DNA from: DASRHY01 sp046765875
GTDB lineage: Bacteria > Actinomycetota > Actinomycetes > Propionibacteriales > Kribbellaceae
Length of the DNA: 26,771 bases
NCBI GenBank assembly: GCA_046765875.1
Contig: JBKPSJ010000004.1
Location: forward strand, 1-26,771
Direction of reading: 5' to 3'
Of the stretch, positions 12,783-20,243 are shown piece after piece; position 1 is the stretch's first letter, and the number at the start of each line of letters is the position of its first letter. The notes under the pieces are model-generated. The model had not been told where the DNA came from. It did not search any database and saw nothing but the letters and a program-made list of their open reading frames with translations. Position numbers and translations under genes: made by a program.

Positions 12783-14120
12783 GTGAAGCCTATCCTGGAC
12801 GCCATTCTCGCCGCTGACACCCCTGCCGAGGAGTTCGGCCGGCTCGACGTACCGGCCACGTACCGGGGCATCACGGTGCATGCCGACGATGCGCGGATGT
12901 TCGACGGTCTGGACCACAAGGACAAGGACCCGCGCAAGAGCCTGCACCTTGACGAGGTGCCGACCCCCGATCTCGGCCCCGGCGAAGCGCTGGTCGCGGT
13001 GATGGCCAGCGCGATCAACTACAACACGGTGTGGACCTCGATCTTCGAGCCGGTCTCGACGTTCGCGTTCCTCAAGCGGTACGGGAAGCTCTCGCCGATG
13101 GCGGCCCGGCACGACCTGCCGTATCACGTGGTCGGCTCGGACCTGGCCGGGGTTGTGCTGCGTACCGGACCCGGCGTACACGCCTGGAAGCCGGGCGACG
13201 AGGTGGTCGCGCACTGCCTGTCGGTGGAACTGGAGAGTCCGGACGGGCACAACGACACGATGCTCGACTCCGAGCAGCGGATCTGGGGCTTCGAGACCAA
13301 CTTCGGCGGGCTGGCCGAGATCGCCCTGGTCAAGACCAACCAGCTGATGCCCAAGCCGGACCACCTGACCTGGGAGGAGGCGGCCAGCCCCGGTCTGGTC
13401 AACTCCACCGCGTACCGGCAACTGGTCTCGGCCAACGGCGCGAACATGAAGCAGGGCGACGTGGTGCTTGTCTGGGGCGCATCCGGCGGGCTCGGCTCGT
13501 ACGCGACCCAGTTCGCGCTGAACGGCGGCGCGATCCCGGTGTGCGTGGTGTCCTCGCCGCTGAAGGCGCAGATCTGCCGCTCGATGGGCGCCGAGCTGAT
13601 CATCGACCGGACAACCGAGGACTACCGGTTCTGGTCCGACGAGACCACCCAGAACCCGAAGGAGTGGAAGCGGTTCGGCGCGAGGATCCGCGAGCTGACC
13701 GGTGGTGACGACCCGGACATCGTCTTCGAGCACCCGGGCCGGGAGACCTTCGGTGCCTCGGTGTACGTCGCGCGCCGCGGCGGCACCATCGTCACCTGCG
13801 CCTCGACCTCGGGGTTCATGCACGAGTACGACAACAGGTATCTGTGGATGAACCTCAAGCGCATCATCGGCTCGCACTTCGCGAACTATCGCGAGGCCTG
13901 GGAGGCGAACCGGCTGATCGCCAAGGCAATGATCCACCCGACGCTGAGCCGTACGTACCCGCTGGCCGAGACCGGCCAGGCAGCCTACGACGTGCACCGC
14001 AACGCCCATCAGGGCAAGGTCGGCGTCCTCGTGCTGGCGCCCCGGGAAGGCCTCGGGGTACGCGATCCCGAGCTGCGTGCCCGCCATCTTGACGCGATCA
14101 ATCGGTTCCGCAACCGATAG
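12783..14120 (+). CDS. ccr: crotonyl-CoA carboxylase/reductase
   Basis: A 445-residue medium-chain dehydrogenase/reductase that reduces crotonyl-CoA with NADPH and adds CO2 to give ethylmalonyl-CoA. The four CO2-pocket residues of the Kitasatospora enzyme are all here at identical numbers: Asn81 (AINYN), Phe170 and Glu171 (WGFETN), and His365 (GSHFANY). That marks a true carboxylase, not only a reductase. The NADPH-binding motif WGASGGLGSY is at 231-240. The identical numbering also supports GTG 12783, which has GGGAGG 6 nt upstream. It is the key step of the ethylmalonyl-CoA pathway and a source of ethylmalonyl-CoA extender units; ethylmalonyl-CoA mutase is not in the window. Two palindromes lie in its 157-nt upstream region and a hairpin overlaps its stop codon. 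Confidence 0.96.
   Translation: MKPILDAILAADTPAEEFGRLDVPATYRGITVHADDARMFDGLDHKDKDPRKSLHLDEVPTPDLGPGEALVAVMASAINYNTVWTSIFEPVSTFAFLKRYGKLSPMAARHDLPYHVVGSDLAGVVLRTGPGVHAWKPGDEVVAHCLSVELESPDGHNDTMLDSEQRIWGFETNFGGLAEIALVKTNQLMPKPDHLTWEEAASPGLVNSTAYRQLVSANGANMKQGDVVLVWGASGGLGSYATQFALNGGAIPVCVVSSPLKAQICRSMGAELIIDRTTEDYRFWSDETTQNPKEWKRFGARIRELTGGDDPDIVFEHPGRETFGASVYVARRGGTIVTCASTSGFMHEYDNRYLWMNLKRIIGSHFANYREAWEANRLIAKAMIHPTLSRTYPLAETGQAAYDVHRNAHQGKVGVLVLAPREGLGVRDPELRARHLDAINRFRNR
14101..14118 (+). terminator. hairpin overlapping the ccr stop codon
   Basis: ATCGGTT (14101-14107) and AACCGAT (14112-14118) are perfect complements around a CCGC loop; the last base of the stem is the first base of the TAG stop. 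It could help end transcription or shield the mRNA 3' end. There is no U-tract. The remaining 14121-14218 holds a TAGGGT -10-like box at 14167-14172 for the next gene. Confidence 0.45.
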
Positions 14121-14218
14121 CCGGTCCCCATACACGACCTGGCCGCACCTGCTCCTGCAAAAGCAATAGGGTGCTTCCTAAGCTGTGGCCCAACCAGGAA
14201 GTGAAGGGGAACCGCCAG

Positions 14219-15598
14219 ATGCCTGAGGACACGAGCCTTCCGTTCTTCGACCGTACGGCGACTGCCGCCGGAGGCTTCCCCCAGAGTCGCCGCGGCTATG
14301 ACAAGGACGCGGTCGACGAGTACGTGCGATCTCTGGAGCAGAGGCTCGCCGACGCGCACGCGAAGATCGAAGAGCTCCAGACCAGCGTCGCGCCGCTGCG
14401 TCGCCAGCTCGGTGAGGCCAAGCGTCAGCTCGACGACGTCGCCAATCCGTCGTACGCCGGTCTGGGCGACCGGGCCGCGACCATCCTGCGGCTGGCGCAG
14501 GACCAGGCCGCCGAGGCCCGCGACGAGGCCGTCCGCGAGGGCGACGAGATCAGGGCGGCCGCACAGCGCGAGGGCCACGAGATCCGGGCCACCGCCGAGC
14601 GCGAGGCCTCCGACGTACGCACGGTCGCGCTGGACGACGCCGAGTCGATGCGCCGCACCGCCGAGGGCGACGCGGCCGAGATCAAGCACGCCGCGACCGC
14701 CGAGGCCGAGGGGATCCTGGCCGCCGCCCGGCGCCAGGCCGACCAGCTGCGGATGACCTCGGAGCAGCAGGCCGCGACGCTCAAGAACGGCGCGATGCAC
14801 GAGGCGGAGAAGATCCGCACCGCGATCCAGCGCGAGTCCGCGGCGCTGCGCGCCCGGCTGGCCGACGAGCGCGAGCAGCAGGCCAAGGAACTGGCCGACA
14901 AGCACTCCAACATCGCCGGCGAGACCGAGCGGCTCACCGCGCAGATGAAGGAGGCCGCCGAGGAGTCCGAGAAGCGGATCGCCGAGGCGAACGCGCACGC
15001 GGCCAAGGTCCGCAAGGAGGCCGAGGACGCGGTCGAGCGGACGCTGACCCGGGCTCGGCGCGAGGCCGAGCAGATCGTCAACGCCGCCCGGACCCGGGCG
15101 GATGCCGAGGTCGCGAACGCCGCCGGCGAGGCCGAACGGTCCCGGGTCGCGGTGTCCCGCGAGACCGAGCGGCTGGCCAAGCGCCGCGACGGGATCCTGT
15201 CCCAGATCGCCGGTCTGAACGAGATTGCCACGAACATCGCCCGGCAGGCCGCGCAGCTCGACTCCGAGACCAACGGTGGTCTGTTCTCGACCCGCCTCAG
15301 CACCGCGCCGGTCGCGACATCCGGCCCGTCCGGCCCGTCCGGCCCGTCCGGGGCGTCCGCGCCGGCGCGGACCACGACCGCCAAGGTCCAGGAGGAGCCG
15401 CGCAAGGAGCCTGCGAAGGAGGCCGCCAAGGACATGGCCAAGGAGCCTGCGAAGGACGCGGCCAAGGAGCCGGCCAAGGACACCGGCAAGGACAGCGGCA
15501 CCTCGGAGGGCACCGGCAGCGCCGAGGCCAGGGACGACGCGGGGACTGGGACCGAGCAGGCCAAGCCGGCCGCTGCTCAGCAGAAAGCCACCAAGTGA
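14219..15598 (+). CDS. FilP/Scy-like coiled-coil protein with DivIVA-type N-terminus
   Basis: A 459-residue protein. It begins with a disordered leader, then RRGYDKDAVDEYVRSLEQRL (about 22-41), the DivIVA-type GYD..VD.F/Y motif, and the NPSYAGLGDRAATILRLAQDQA segment (about 77-98) that I know from FilP/Scy proteins. A very long charged coiled coil follows (about 95-350, dense in A/E/R). The tail (about 365-459) has four GPSG-like units and a KEPAK/AAKD repeat rich in Ala, Lys and Pro. FilP and Scy build a cytoskeletal scaffold with DivIVA at growing hyphal tips; this protein probably does similar work. The ATG at 14219 has AAGGGG 9 nt upstream; a GTG 48 nt earlier is unlikely. Its stop overlaps the start of the next gene (GTGA). 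Confidence 0.85.
   Translation: MPEDTSLPFFDRTATAAGGFPQSRRGYDKDAVDEYVRSLEQRLADAHAKIEELQTSVAPLRRQLGEAKRQLDDVANPSYAGLGDRAATILRLAQDQAAEARDEAVREGDEIRAAAQREGHEIRATAEREASDVRTVALDDAESMRRTAEGDAAEIKHAATAEAEGILAAARRQADQLRMTSEQQAATLKNGAMHEAEKIRTAIQRESAALRARLADEREQQAKELADKHSNIAGETERLTAQMKEAAEESEKRIAEANAHAAKVRKEAEDAVERTLTRARREAEQIVNAARTRADAEVANAAGEAERSRVAVSRETERLAKRRDGILSQIAGLNEIATNIARQAAQLDSETNGGLFSTRLSTAPVATSGPSGPSGPSGASAPARTTTAKVQEEPRKEPAKEAAKDMAKEPAKDAAKEPAKDTGKDSGTSEGTGSAEARDDAGTGTEQAKPAAAQQKATK
15323..15358 (+). repeat. 9-bp coding tandem repeat (GGCCCGTCC)
   Basis: Three exact copies (15323-15331, 15332-15340, 15341-15349) plus one variant (15350-15358), encoding the Gly-Pro-Ser units of the coiled-coil protein. 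Copy number is likely to vary between strains. Confidence 0.85.
15404..15480 (+). repeat. 17-bp coding repeats encoding KEPAK units
   Basis: AAGGAGCCTGCGAAGGA occurs exactly at 15404-15420 and 15440-15456, and a near copy lies at 15464-15480; the spacings are 36 and 24 nt, both multiples of 12. They encode a Lys/Ala/Pro-rich tail that looks like a histone H1-type linker. Confidence 0.8.
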
Positions 15599-16878
15599 GT
15601 CCGAGCGGCGCCAGCGACACCCACTCCGACGACGCCGCCCGGCAGGCCAGCACCGCGGCCGTCGCGGCACGGAGGGCCGCTGAAGCCGCTCGATCCGCCA
15701 AAGAGGGCGCCGAAGAGGCGCGCGAGGACGCCGACGCCATCAGAGCCGCTCGGGACGGCAGCGACGGCGACACGACCGAGGACGTCATCGACGACCTGCT
15801 GGTCCGGGACAACGAGCGCGCCGAGGGCCTGGGAACGCTGGGTCCGCCGATCGGGCGGCAACACCCGTTCCGATTCGGCTTCCTGCTCGGCCTGGGCGCG
15901 CTGCTCGCGTACGGGCTGGTGCAGGCGCTCGGCAAGGCCCAGTCGGTGCTCATCCTGCTCGTCGTGGCGATGTTCATCGCGGTCGGGCTGAACCCGCTGG
16001 TCGAGTGGTTCATCCGGCGCGGCGTCAAGCGCCCGCTCGCGGTCGGGATCGTGTTCATCCTGCTGCTCGCCGCGTTCGCCGGCATCGGGTTCGCGATCGT
16101 CCCGGTGGTCACCGAGCAGGTCAACGCACTGATCAAGAACGCGCCGGGCTGGCTGGACCTGCTGACCAAGTCCAGGACGCTGAACGATCTCAACGAGCGG
16201 TACGACTTCATCCACAAGGCGCAGGACTACATCGCCAACCCCGACTTCGGGCGGAAGGCGTTCGGCGGCGTGCTCGGCGCGACCAAGTTCGTCGCGAACG
16301 CGGTGTTCTCGGCGTTCACGGTGCTGATCCTGACGCTGTACTTCCTGGCCTCGCTGCCGGCGGTCAAGCGGGCCGTGTACGGACTGGTCCCGCGGTCGCG
16401 ACGTACCCGGGTGTCCCGGCTCAGCGATGAGATCCTGCGAGGGGTCGGCGGCTACGTCAGCGGCCAGGCACTGGTGGCGCTCACCGCGGGAGTGTGCGCG
16501 TTCATCTTCCTGGAGATCGTCGGGCTGGGTAAGTACGCGGTCGCGCTGGCGATCGTGGTGCTGCTCACCGACTTCATCCCGATGGTGGGCTCGCTGATCG
16601 GCATCATCATCGTGTCGCTGGTCGGATTCACCGACAGCCTGTGGGTCGGGGTGTCATGCGTGATCTACGGGATCATCTACCAGCAGTTCGAGAACTACGT
16701 CGTGTATCCGCGGGTGATGCGCCGGGCGGTCGACATCCCAGGCGCGGTCACGGTGATCGCGGCGCTGCTCGGCGGCGCGCTGCTCGGCATCGTTGGCGCA
16801 CTGCTGGCGATCCCGACCGCGGCCGCGGTACTGCTGATCATTCGCGAGGTCTGGGTCCGCCGCGCCGACGCGTCGTGA
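15595..16878 (+). CDS. AI-2E family (PerM/YdiK-type) membrane transporter
   Basis: A 427-residue protein of the PF01594 family. The first 85 or so residues form a charged, alanine-rich helical cytoplasmic extension (AARQASTAAVAARRAAEAAR and on) not needed for the family fold. About eight membrane segments follow, for example near 95-113, 116-134, 143-165, 232-252, 293-311, 315-345 and two in 380-420. LLTDFIPMVGSLIG and the C-terminal GALLAIPTAA are typical family signatures. Members export small molecules or exchange ions; AI-2 transport itself is not proven for most of them. GTG 15595 overlaps the TGA of the coiled-coil gene by 3 nt, so the two are translationally coupled. That suggests a shared role at the membrane, perhaps through the helical extension. 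It converges with the hydrolase gene with only 10 nt between stops. Confidence 0.88.
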   Translation: MSPSGASDTHSDDAARQASTAAVAARRAAEAARSAKEGAEEAREDADAIRAARDGSDGDTTEDVIDDLLVRDNERAEGLGTLGPPIGRQHPFRFGFLLGLGALLAYGLVQALGKAQSVLILLVVAMFIAVGLNPLVEWFIRRGVKRPLAVGIVFILLLAAFAGIGFAIVPVVTEQVNALIKNAPGWLDLLTKSRTLNDLNERYDFIHKAQDYIANPDFGRKAFGGVLGATKFVANAVFSAFTVLILTLYFLASLPAVKRAVYGLVPRSRRTRVSRLSDEILRGVGGYVSGQALVALTAGVCAFIFLEIVGLGKYAVALAIVVLLTDFIPMVGSLIGIIIVSLVGFTDSLWVGVSCVIYGIIYQQFENYVVYPRVMRRAVDIPGAVTVIAALLGGALLGIVGALLAIPTAAAVLLIIREVWVRRADAS

Positions 16879-16888
16879 ACACCGTGCT

Positions 16889-17659
16889 CTAGCGGCCCAG
16901 GAAGGGCGTCACCGCGGCGAGGAAATCCTCCATCCGCTCGGCGTGCACCCAGTGCCCCGCCTCGGGGATCTCGGTGTACGTCGCACGCGGGAACAGCTTG
17001 GCGATCGTCTCCTGGTGGTGCGGCTTGACGTAGTCCGACTTGCCGCCGAACACGAACAGCACCGGTCCGTCGTACGGGCCGGTGATGTCGTCCGGCCAGC
17101 CGGAGATGTCGTCCAGCGCGTGCTCGATGACCTGCAGGTTCGGCCGCCACCACACCCGCGGCTCGTCGATCACCAGGTTCTGCAGCAGGAAGGCACGGGT
17201 CGTGGCCGACGGCACGGCCTCGCGCATCTGCTCGTCGACCTCGGCCCGTCGGTGGACGCCGGTGAGCCGGGCGTTCCGCATCGCGCGTACGTAGTCTCCG
17301 TAGGCCTGCGGGTATCGCACCGGCGCCACGTCGGCCACCACCAGCCGGTCCACCAGCAGCGGGAACCGCAAGGCGGTGAGCATCGCGGTCTTGCCGCCCA
17401 TCGAGTGGCCGACGAGCGCGACCGGGCCGAGCCCGAGCCCGACCACGGTGTCGCGCACGTCGGAGGCCATCTGGTCGTAGGTCATCGTCGAGGTCCATGG
17501 CGATGACCCGTGGTTGCGCAGGTCCGCGGCCATCACCCGGTGCGGAACGGCGGCCAGCCGGCGGGCGATGGTCATCCAGTTCCGCCCGGAGCCGAACAAC
17601 CCGTGCAGCATCAGCACCGGTGACCCTTCGTCCCCGTACGTCGTCGTCGCGAGCTGCAT
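16889..17659 (-). CDS. alpha/beta hydrolase (YbfF/ABHD11-like esterase)
   Basis: A 256-residue alpha/beta hydrolase. HGLFGSGRNW (19-28) supplies the oxyanion hole, DLRNHGSS (46-53) is the hallmark of the YbfF/ABHD11 branch, and the nucleophile Ser86 is in GHSMGGK. The acid is probably Asp209 (GGKSDYV) and the base His236 (EAGHWVHAE), so the triad is complete. The class cleaves short-chain esters or acyl thioesters; the natural substrate is not known. The ATG has AAAGGA 5 nt upstream. A three-copy 13-bp repeat occupies the gap to the desaturase stop at 17735, in the position of its promoter. It may be read from there or as the second gene after the desaturase. Confidence 0.9.
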   Translation of the reverse strand: MQLATTTYGDEGSPVLMLHGLFGSGRNWMTIARRLAAVPHRVMAADLRNHGSSPWTSTMTYDQMASDVRDTVVGLGLGPVALVGHSMGGKTAMLTALRFPLLVDRLVVADVAPVRYPQAYGDYVRAMRNARLTGVHRRAEVDEQMREAVPSATTRAFLLQNLVIDEPRVWWRPNLQVIEHALDDISGWPDDITGPYDGPVLFVFGGKSDYVKPHHQETIAKLFPRATYTEIPEAGHWVHAERMEDFLAAVTPFLGR

Positions 17660-17684
17660 CGGAGTCCTTTCGGCGAATGGTCCT

Positions 17685-17723
17685 GGAGTCGGTCCGTGGA
17701 GTCGGTCCGTGGGATCGGCCCGT
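17685..17723. repeat. three tandem 13-bp repeats upstream of the hydrolase gene
   Basis: GGAGTCGGTCCGT is present exactly at 17685-17697 and 17698-17710, and as GGGATCGGCCCGT at 17711-17723 (three differences). It lies in the 75-nt gap between the desaturase stop and the hydrolase ATG, 26 nt before the latter. Either stacked protein-binding sites or a slippage-prone microsatellite. Confidence 0.75.
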
Positions 17724-17734
17724 GCACGCCGACG

Positions 17735-18775
17735 TTACCGCTCGGTCGTGTCCCGAAGCTCGGAACCGACGTCGTCCAGGTGTCGCAGGCCCGCCGCGTA
17801 CGAGCCGACCACCCCGCTGGTCACGTACGGCAGCCCGATCCGCTCGCAGTACGCCTGCACCACCGGCTGGGCCCGGCGCAGGTTCGGCCGCGGCATGCTC
17901 GGGAACAGGTGATGCTCGATCTGGTAGTTGAGCCCGCCCATCAGCCAGTCGATCACCAGGCCGCCGGTGACGTTCCGCGAAGTCCGGACCTGCTTGTCCA
18001 GGTGACCCCAGTTGTCGGTCTCGGCCGGCATCTCCATGCCCTTGTGGTTCGGCGCGAACACGCTGCCAAGGTGCAGCCCGAACAGCATCTGGTGGATCAG
18101 GATGAACGGCACCGCAAGGTGTGCCGGCAGGAACGTGAACAGCACCGAGACGTACACGACGTGGTGGACCACGATCAGCCAGGCCTCCAGCTTGCGCTCG
18201 ACAGCGGGCCGGTTGCGCAGGTCGCGGATGGCCGACACCTTGAGGTTGAAGCCCTCGAGCAGCAGCAGCGGGAAGAACAGCTTGGCCTGGTGCCGGGTCA
18301 GCCAGCCGTACAGTCCGGTGCGGCCGCGGGCATGGTCGAAGGTCCACACCAGCACGCCGGCGGCGACGTCGGGGTCCTTGCCGGTGTGGTTCGGGTTCGC
18401 GTGGTGCCGGTTGTGCTTGTCGTTCCACCAGCCGTAGCTCATCCCGAGCAGCAGGTTGCCGTGGAACAGGCCGAGCAGGTCGTGCACCTTGCGCGACGAC
18501 GCGATCTGCTGATGCCCCGCGTCGTGACCGAAGAAGCACGTCCGGGCACTGAGCACCGCCATCGGTACGGCGAGCAGCAGCACCCACCAGCTGTTGCCGA
18601 CGGCAATGACAGCCGCCCAGACGCCGGCCAGCAGGGCGAGGTTGAGGATGATATTGGCCACATAGTGGCCGGTACGCCGATCCAGCAGGCCGAGTCGCTT
18701 GATCTCCCGCAGCAGCGGGGCGAACTCGCTGCCCTCGGGCGGCGCGAGCAGTGTCGTGGTCATGGTCGAGGTCAT
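17735..18775 (-). CDS. membrane fatty acid desaturase (acyl-lipid/acyl-CoA type)
   Basis: A 346-residue desaturase with the three di-iron histidine boxes: HDAGH (84-88), HNRHH (121-125) and QIEHH (285-289). The QxxHH third box is that of front-end and DesA3-like desaturases. Membrane segments are near 42-78 (a hairpin), about 165-178 and about 198-232. It puts a double bond into fatty acyl chains with O2 and an electron donor; no ferredoxin or reductase gene is next to it. I chose ATG 18775, which has GAGGGTGGA just upstream; the frame up to 18838 runs through the palindrome and is not supported. It is divergent from a histidine kinase/response regulator pair, with a 24-bp palindrome starting 17 bp upstream of its start codon. 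Confidence 0.92.
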   Translation of the reverse strand: MTSTMTTTLLAPPEGSEFAPLLREIKRLGLLDRRTGHYVANIILNLALLAGVWAAVIAVGNSWWVLLLAVPMAVLSARTCFFGHDAGHQQIASSRKVHDLLGLFHGNLLLGMSYGWWNDKHNRHHANPNHTGKDPDVAAGVLVWTFDHARGRTGLYGWLTRHQAKLFFPLLLLEGFNLKVSAIRDLRNRPAVERKLEAWLIVVHHVVYVSVLFTFLPAHLAVPFILIHQMLFGLHLGSVFAPNHKGMEMPAETDNWGHLDKQVRTSRNVTGGLVIDWLMGGLNYQIEHHLFPSMPRPNLRRAQPVVQAYCERIGLPYVTSGVVGSYAAGLRHLDDVGSELRDTTER

Positions 18776-18791
18776 GCATCCACCCTCGGCG

Positions 18792-18815
18792 CCCGCGTGT
18801 GCGCGCACACGGGGG
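18792..18815. promoter_or_regulatory. 24-bp near-perfect palindrome upstream of the desaturase
   Basis: Arms CCCGCGTGTGCG (18792-18803) and CGCACACGGGGG (18804-18815) pair at 11 of 12 positions, and the central 16 bp are perfect with no spacer. It starts 17 nt upstream of the desaturase ATG in the 165-nt gap shared with the histidine kinase. The lack of a loop favours a dimer-binding DNA site over an RNA hairpin. Confidence 0.65.
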
Positions 18816-18940
18816 CTGAGACCCAGACCGATTGGCATCCCTGCACTACGGTGAAGGTGGGTCTAGCACCACTGATCGGACCGGGCGGCTCGGCGATGAT
18901 GGTGGCGCAGGCACCCCGACCGGAACGAGAGACCGCAGCC

Positions 18941-20218
18941 ATGACGCCCACCCACCAGGCCGACGCTCAGGCCGACCTGCGCCGCGTCCCGGCGTTGCAG
19001 CTGCCGTTCTACGCCCTCGCACTGGCGATCCTGTCCCAGCTCGGGATCGCGCTGTTCGTGATCGTCGTGGTCGGGGCCCCGCTGATCGTCGTCACCGCCG
19101 GCATCCCGATGCTGCTGGGCGGCATCCCGGCCACCCGCTGGTTCGCCAACCTGCACCGCGAGATGGCCGGCCGGGTGATCGGTACCGAGATCCCCCGGCC
19201 GTATCGCAAGCCGCCGGTGCCGGGCGTGGTGAACTACCTGCGCACCGCGCTGACCGACCCGGCCACCTGGCGCGACCTGGCCTGGCTGCTCGTGAACGCG
19301 ACCGTCGGGTTCACCATGCTGGTGCTGTCCGCGAGCCTGTTCTTCGGGACGATCTTCTACCTGATCTACCCGTTTCTCTACGCCGTGACGCCGCAGGAGG
19401 TGTTCGGCACCCCGTTCGGGTTCCTCGAACTGCACAACGTCAAGCAGTCGTTCCTGATGTGGCCGCTGGCGGTCGTCTGCTTCTGGCTGTGGTGGACGTT
19501 CGGCCGGTCGCTGGTCCGGGGTCAGGCCCGGCTGTCGGCCGCGCTGCTGAGGCCGACCGAGAGCAGCCGGCTGGCGCTGCGGGTCCAGGAGCTGGCCACC
19601 ACCCGGGCGGAGTCGGTGGACACCCAGGCCGCCGAGCTGCGCCGGATCGAGCGCGACCTGCACGACGGTGCGCAGGCCCGGCTGGCCGCGCTGAGCATGA
19701 ATCTGGGTCTGGCCGAGACCCTGGTCCAGCGCGACCCGGCGACCGCGGCGCAACTGCTCACCGAGGCGCGTGAGTCGGCCAGCCAGGCCCTCACCGAGCT
19801 GCGCGACCTGGTCCGTGGGATCCACCCGCCGGTGCTGGCCGACCGCGGCCTCGACGGCGCGGTCCGGGCGCTGGCGCTGGCCTGCCCGCTCCCGGTCGAC
19901 GTACGGATCGAGATGCCGGGCCGTCCGCCGGCACCGGTCGAGTCGGCGGCGTACTTCGCGATCGCCGAGGCGCTGGCGAACCTGGTCAAGCACTCGGCGG
20001 CGACCACGGCCTGGATCCAGCTCAGCCACGAGAACGGCCGGCTGCACGTCCTGGTCGGTGACGACGGCATCGGCGGCGCCCGGATCACCGAGAGCGGCGG
20101 TCTGTACGGCATCCAGCGCCGGCTGGCAGTGTTCGACGGCACCCTGACCGTCGTCAGCCCCGGCGGCGGACCGACCTCGGTCGTGATGGATCTGCCCTGC
20201 GACTTGTCCAAGGCGTAG
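18941..20218 (+). CDS. sensor histidine kinase (HisKA_3, NarL/DesK class)
   Basis: A 425-residue kinase from ATG 18941; two ATGs at 18896 and 18899 are alternatives, while the much longer open frame upstream is only the desaturase antisense. Four membrane segments (about 24-36, 38-60, 113-146 and 173-188) form an integral Sensor-type domain with almost no extracytoplasmic part, which suggests it senses something in or at the membrane. The phospho-acceptor His241 is in ERDLHDGAQARL, typical of HisKA_3, and the ATPase has the N-box ALANLVKHS (Asn347) and the G-boxes GDDGIGG and GGLYGIQRRL. It is followed at 25 nt by a LuxR-type response regulator and is divergent from a fatty acid desaturase, as in the DesK system of Bacillus. 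Confidence 0.92.
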   Translation: MTPTHQADAQADLRRVPALQLPFYALALAILSQLGIALFVIVVVGAPLIVVTAGIPMLLGGIPATRWFANLHREMAGRVIGTEIPRPYRKPPVPGVVNYLRTALTDPATWRDLAWLLVNATVGFTMLVLSASLFFGTIFYLIYPFLYAVTPQEVFGTPFGFLELHNVKQSFLMWPLAVVCFWLWWTFGRSLVRGQARLSAALLRPTESSRLALRVQELATTRAESVDTQAAELRRIERDLHDGAQARLAALSMNLGLAETLVQRDPATAAQLLTEARESASQALTELRDLVRGIHPPVLADRGLDGAVRALALACPLPVDVRIEMPGRPPAPVESAAYFAIAEALANLVKHSAATTAWIQLSHENGRLHVLVGDDGIGGARITESGGLYGIQRRLAVFDGTLTVVSPGGGPTSVVMDLPCDLSKA

Positions 20219-20231
20219 TAACAGCAGCGCC

Positions 20232-20237
20232 TAGACT
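20232..20237 (+). promoter_or_regulatory. -10 box for a leaderless response-regulator transcript
   Basis: TAGACT followed by exactly 6 nt and GTG 20244. It lies in the 25-nt gap after the kinase stop, so the regulator may be made independently of the kinase. No good -35. Confidence 0.5.
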
Positions 20238-20243
20238 CGGCGC

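Noticed and set aside
14009..15670. A 553-residue minus-strand frame, rich in Leu/Gly/Arg, opposite the coiled-coil gene.
   Set aside because: It is a mirror of the repetitive coiled-coil codons; it runs through the ccr end and has no family features or ribosome site.
17696..18940. An 840-residue plus-strand reading frame that would extend the histidine kinase far upstream.
   Set aside because: The first 360 or more codons are the exact antisense of the desaturase, which has three histidine boxes on the minus strand. High GC keeps shadow frames open. The kinase begins near 18941.
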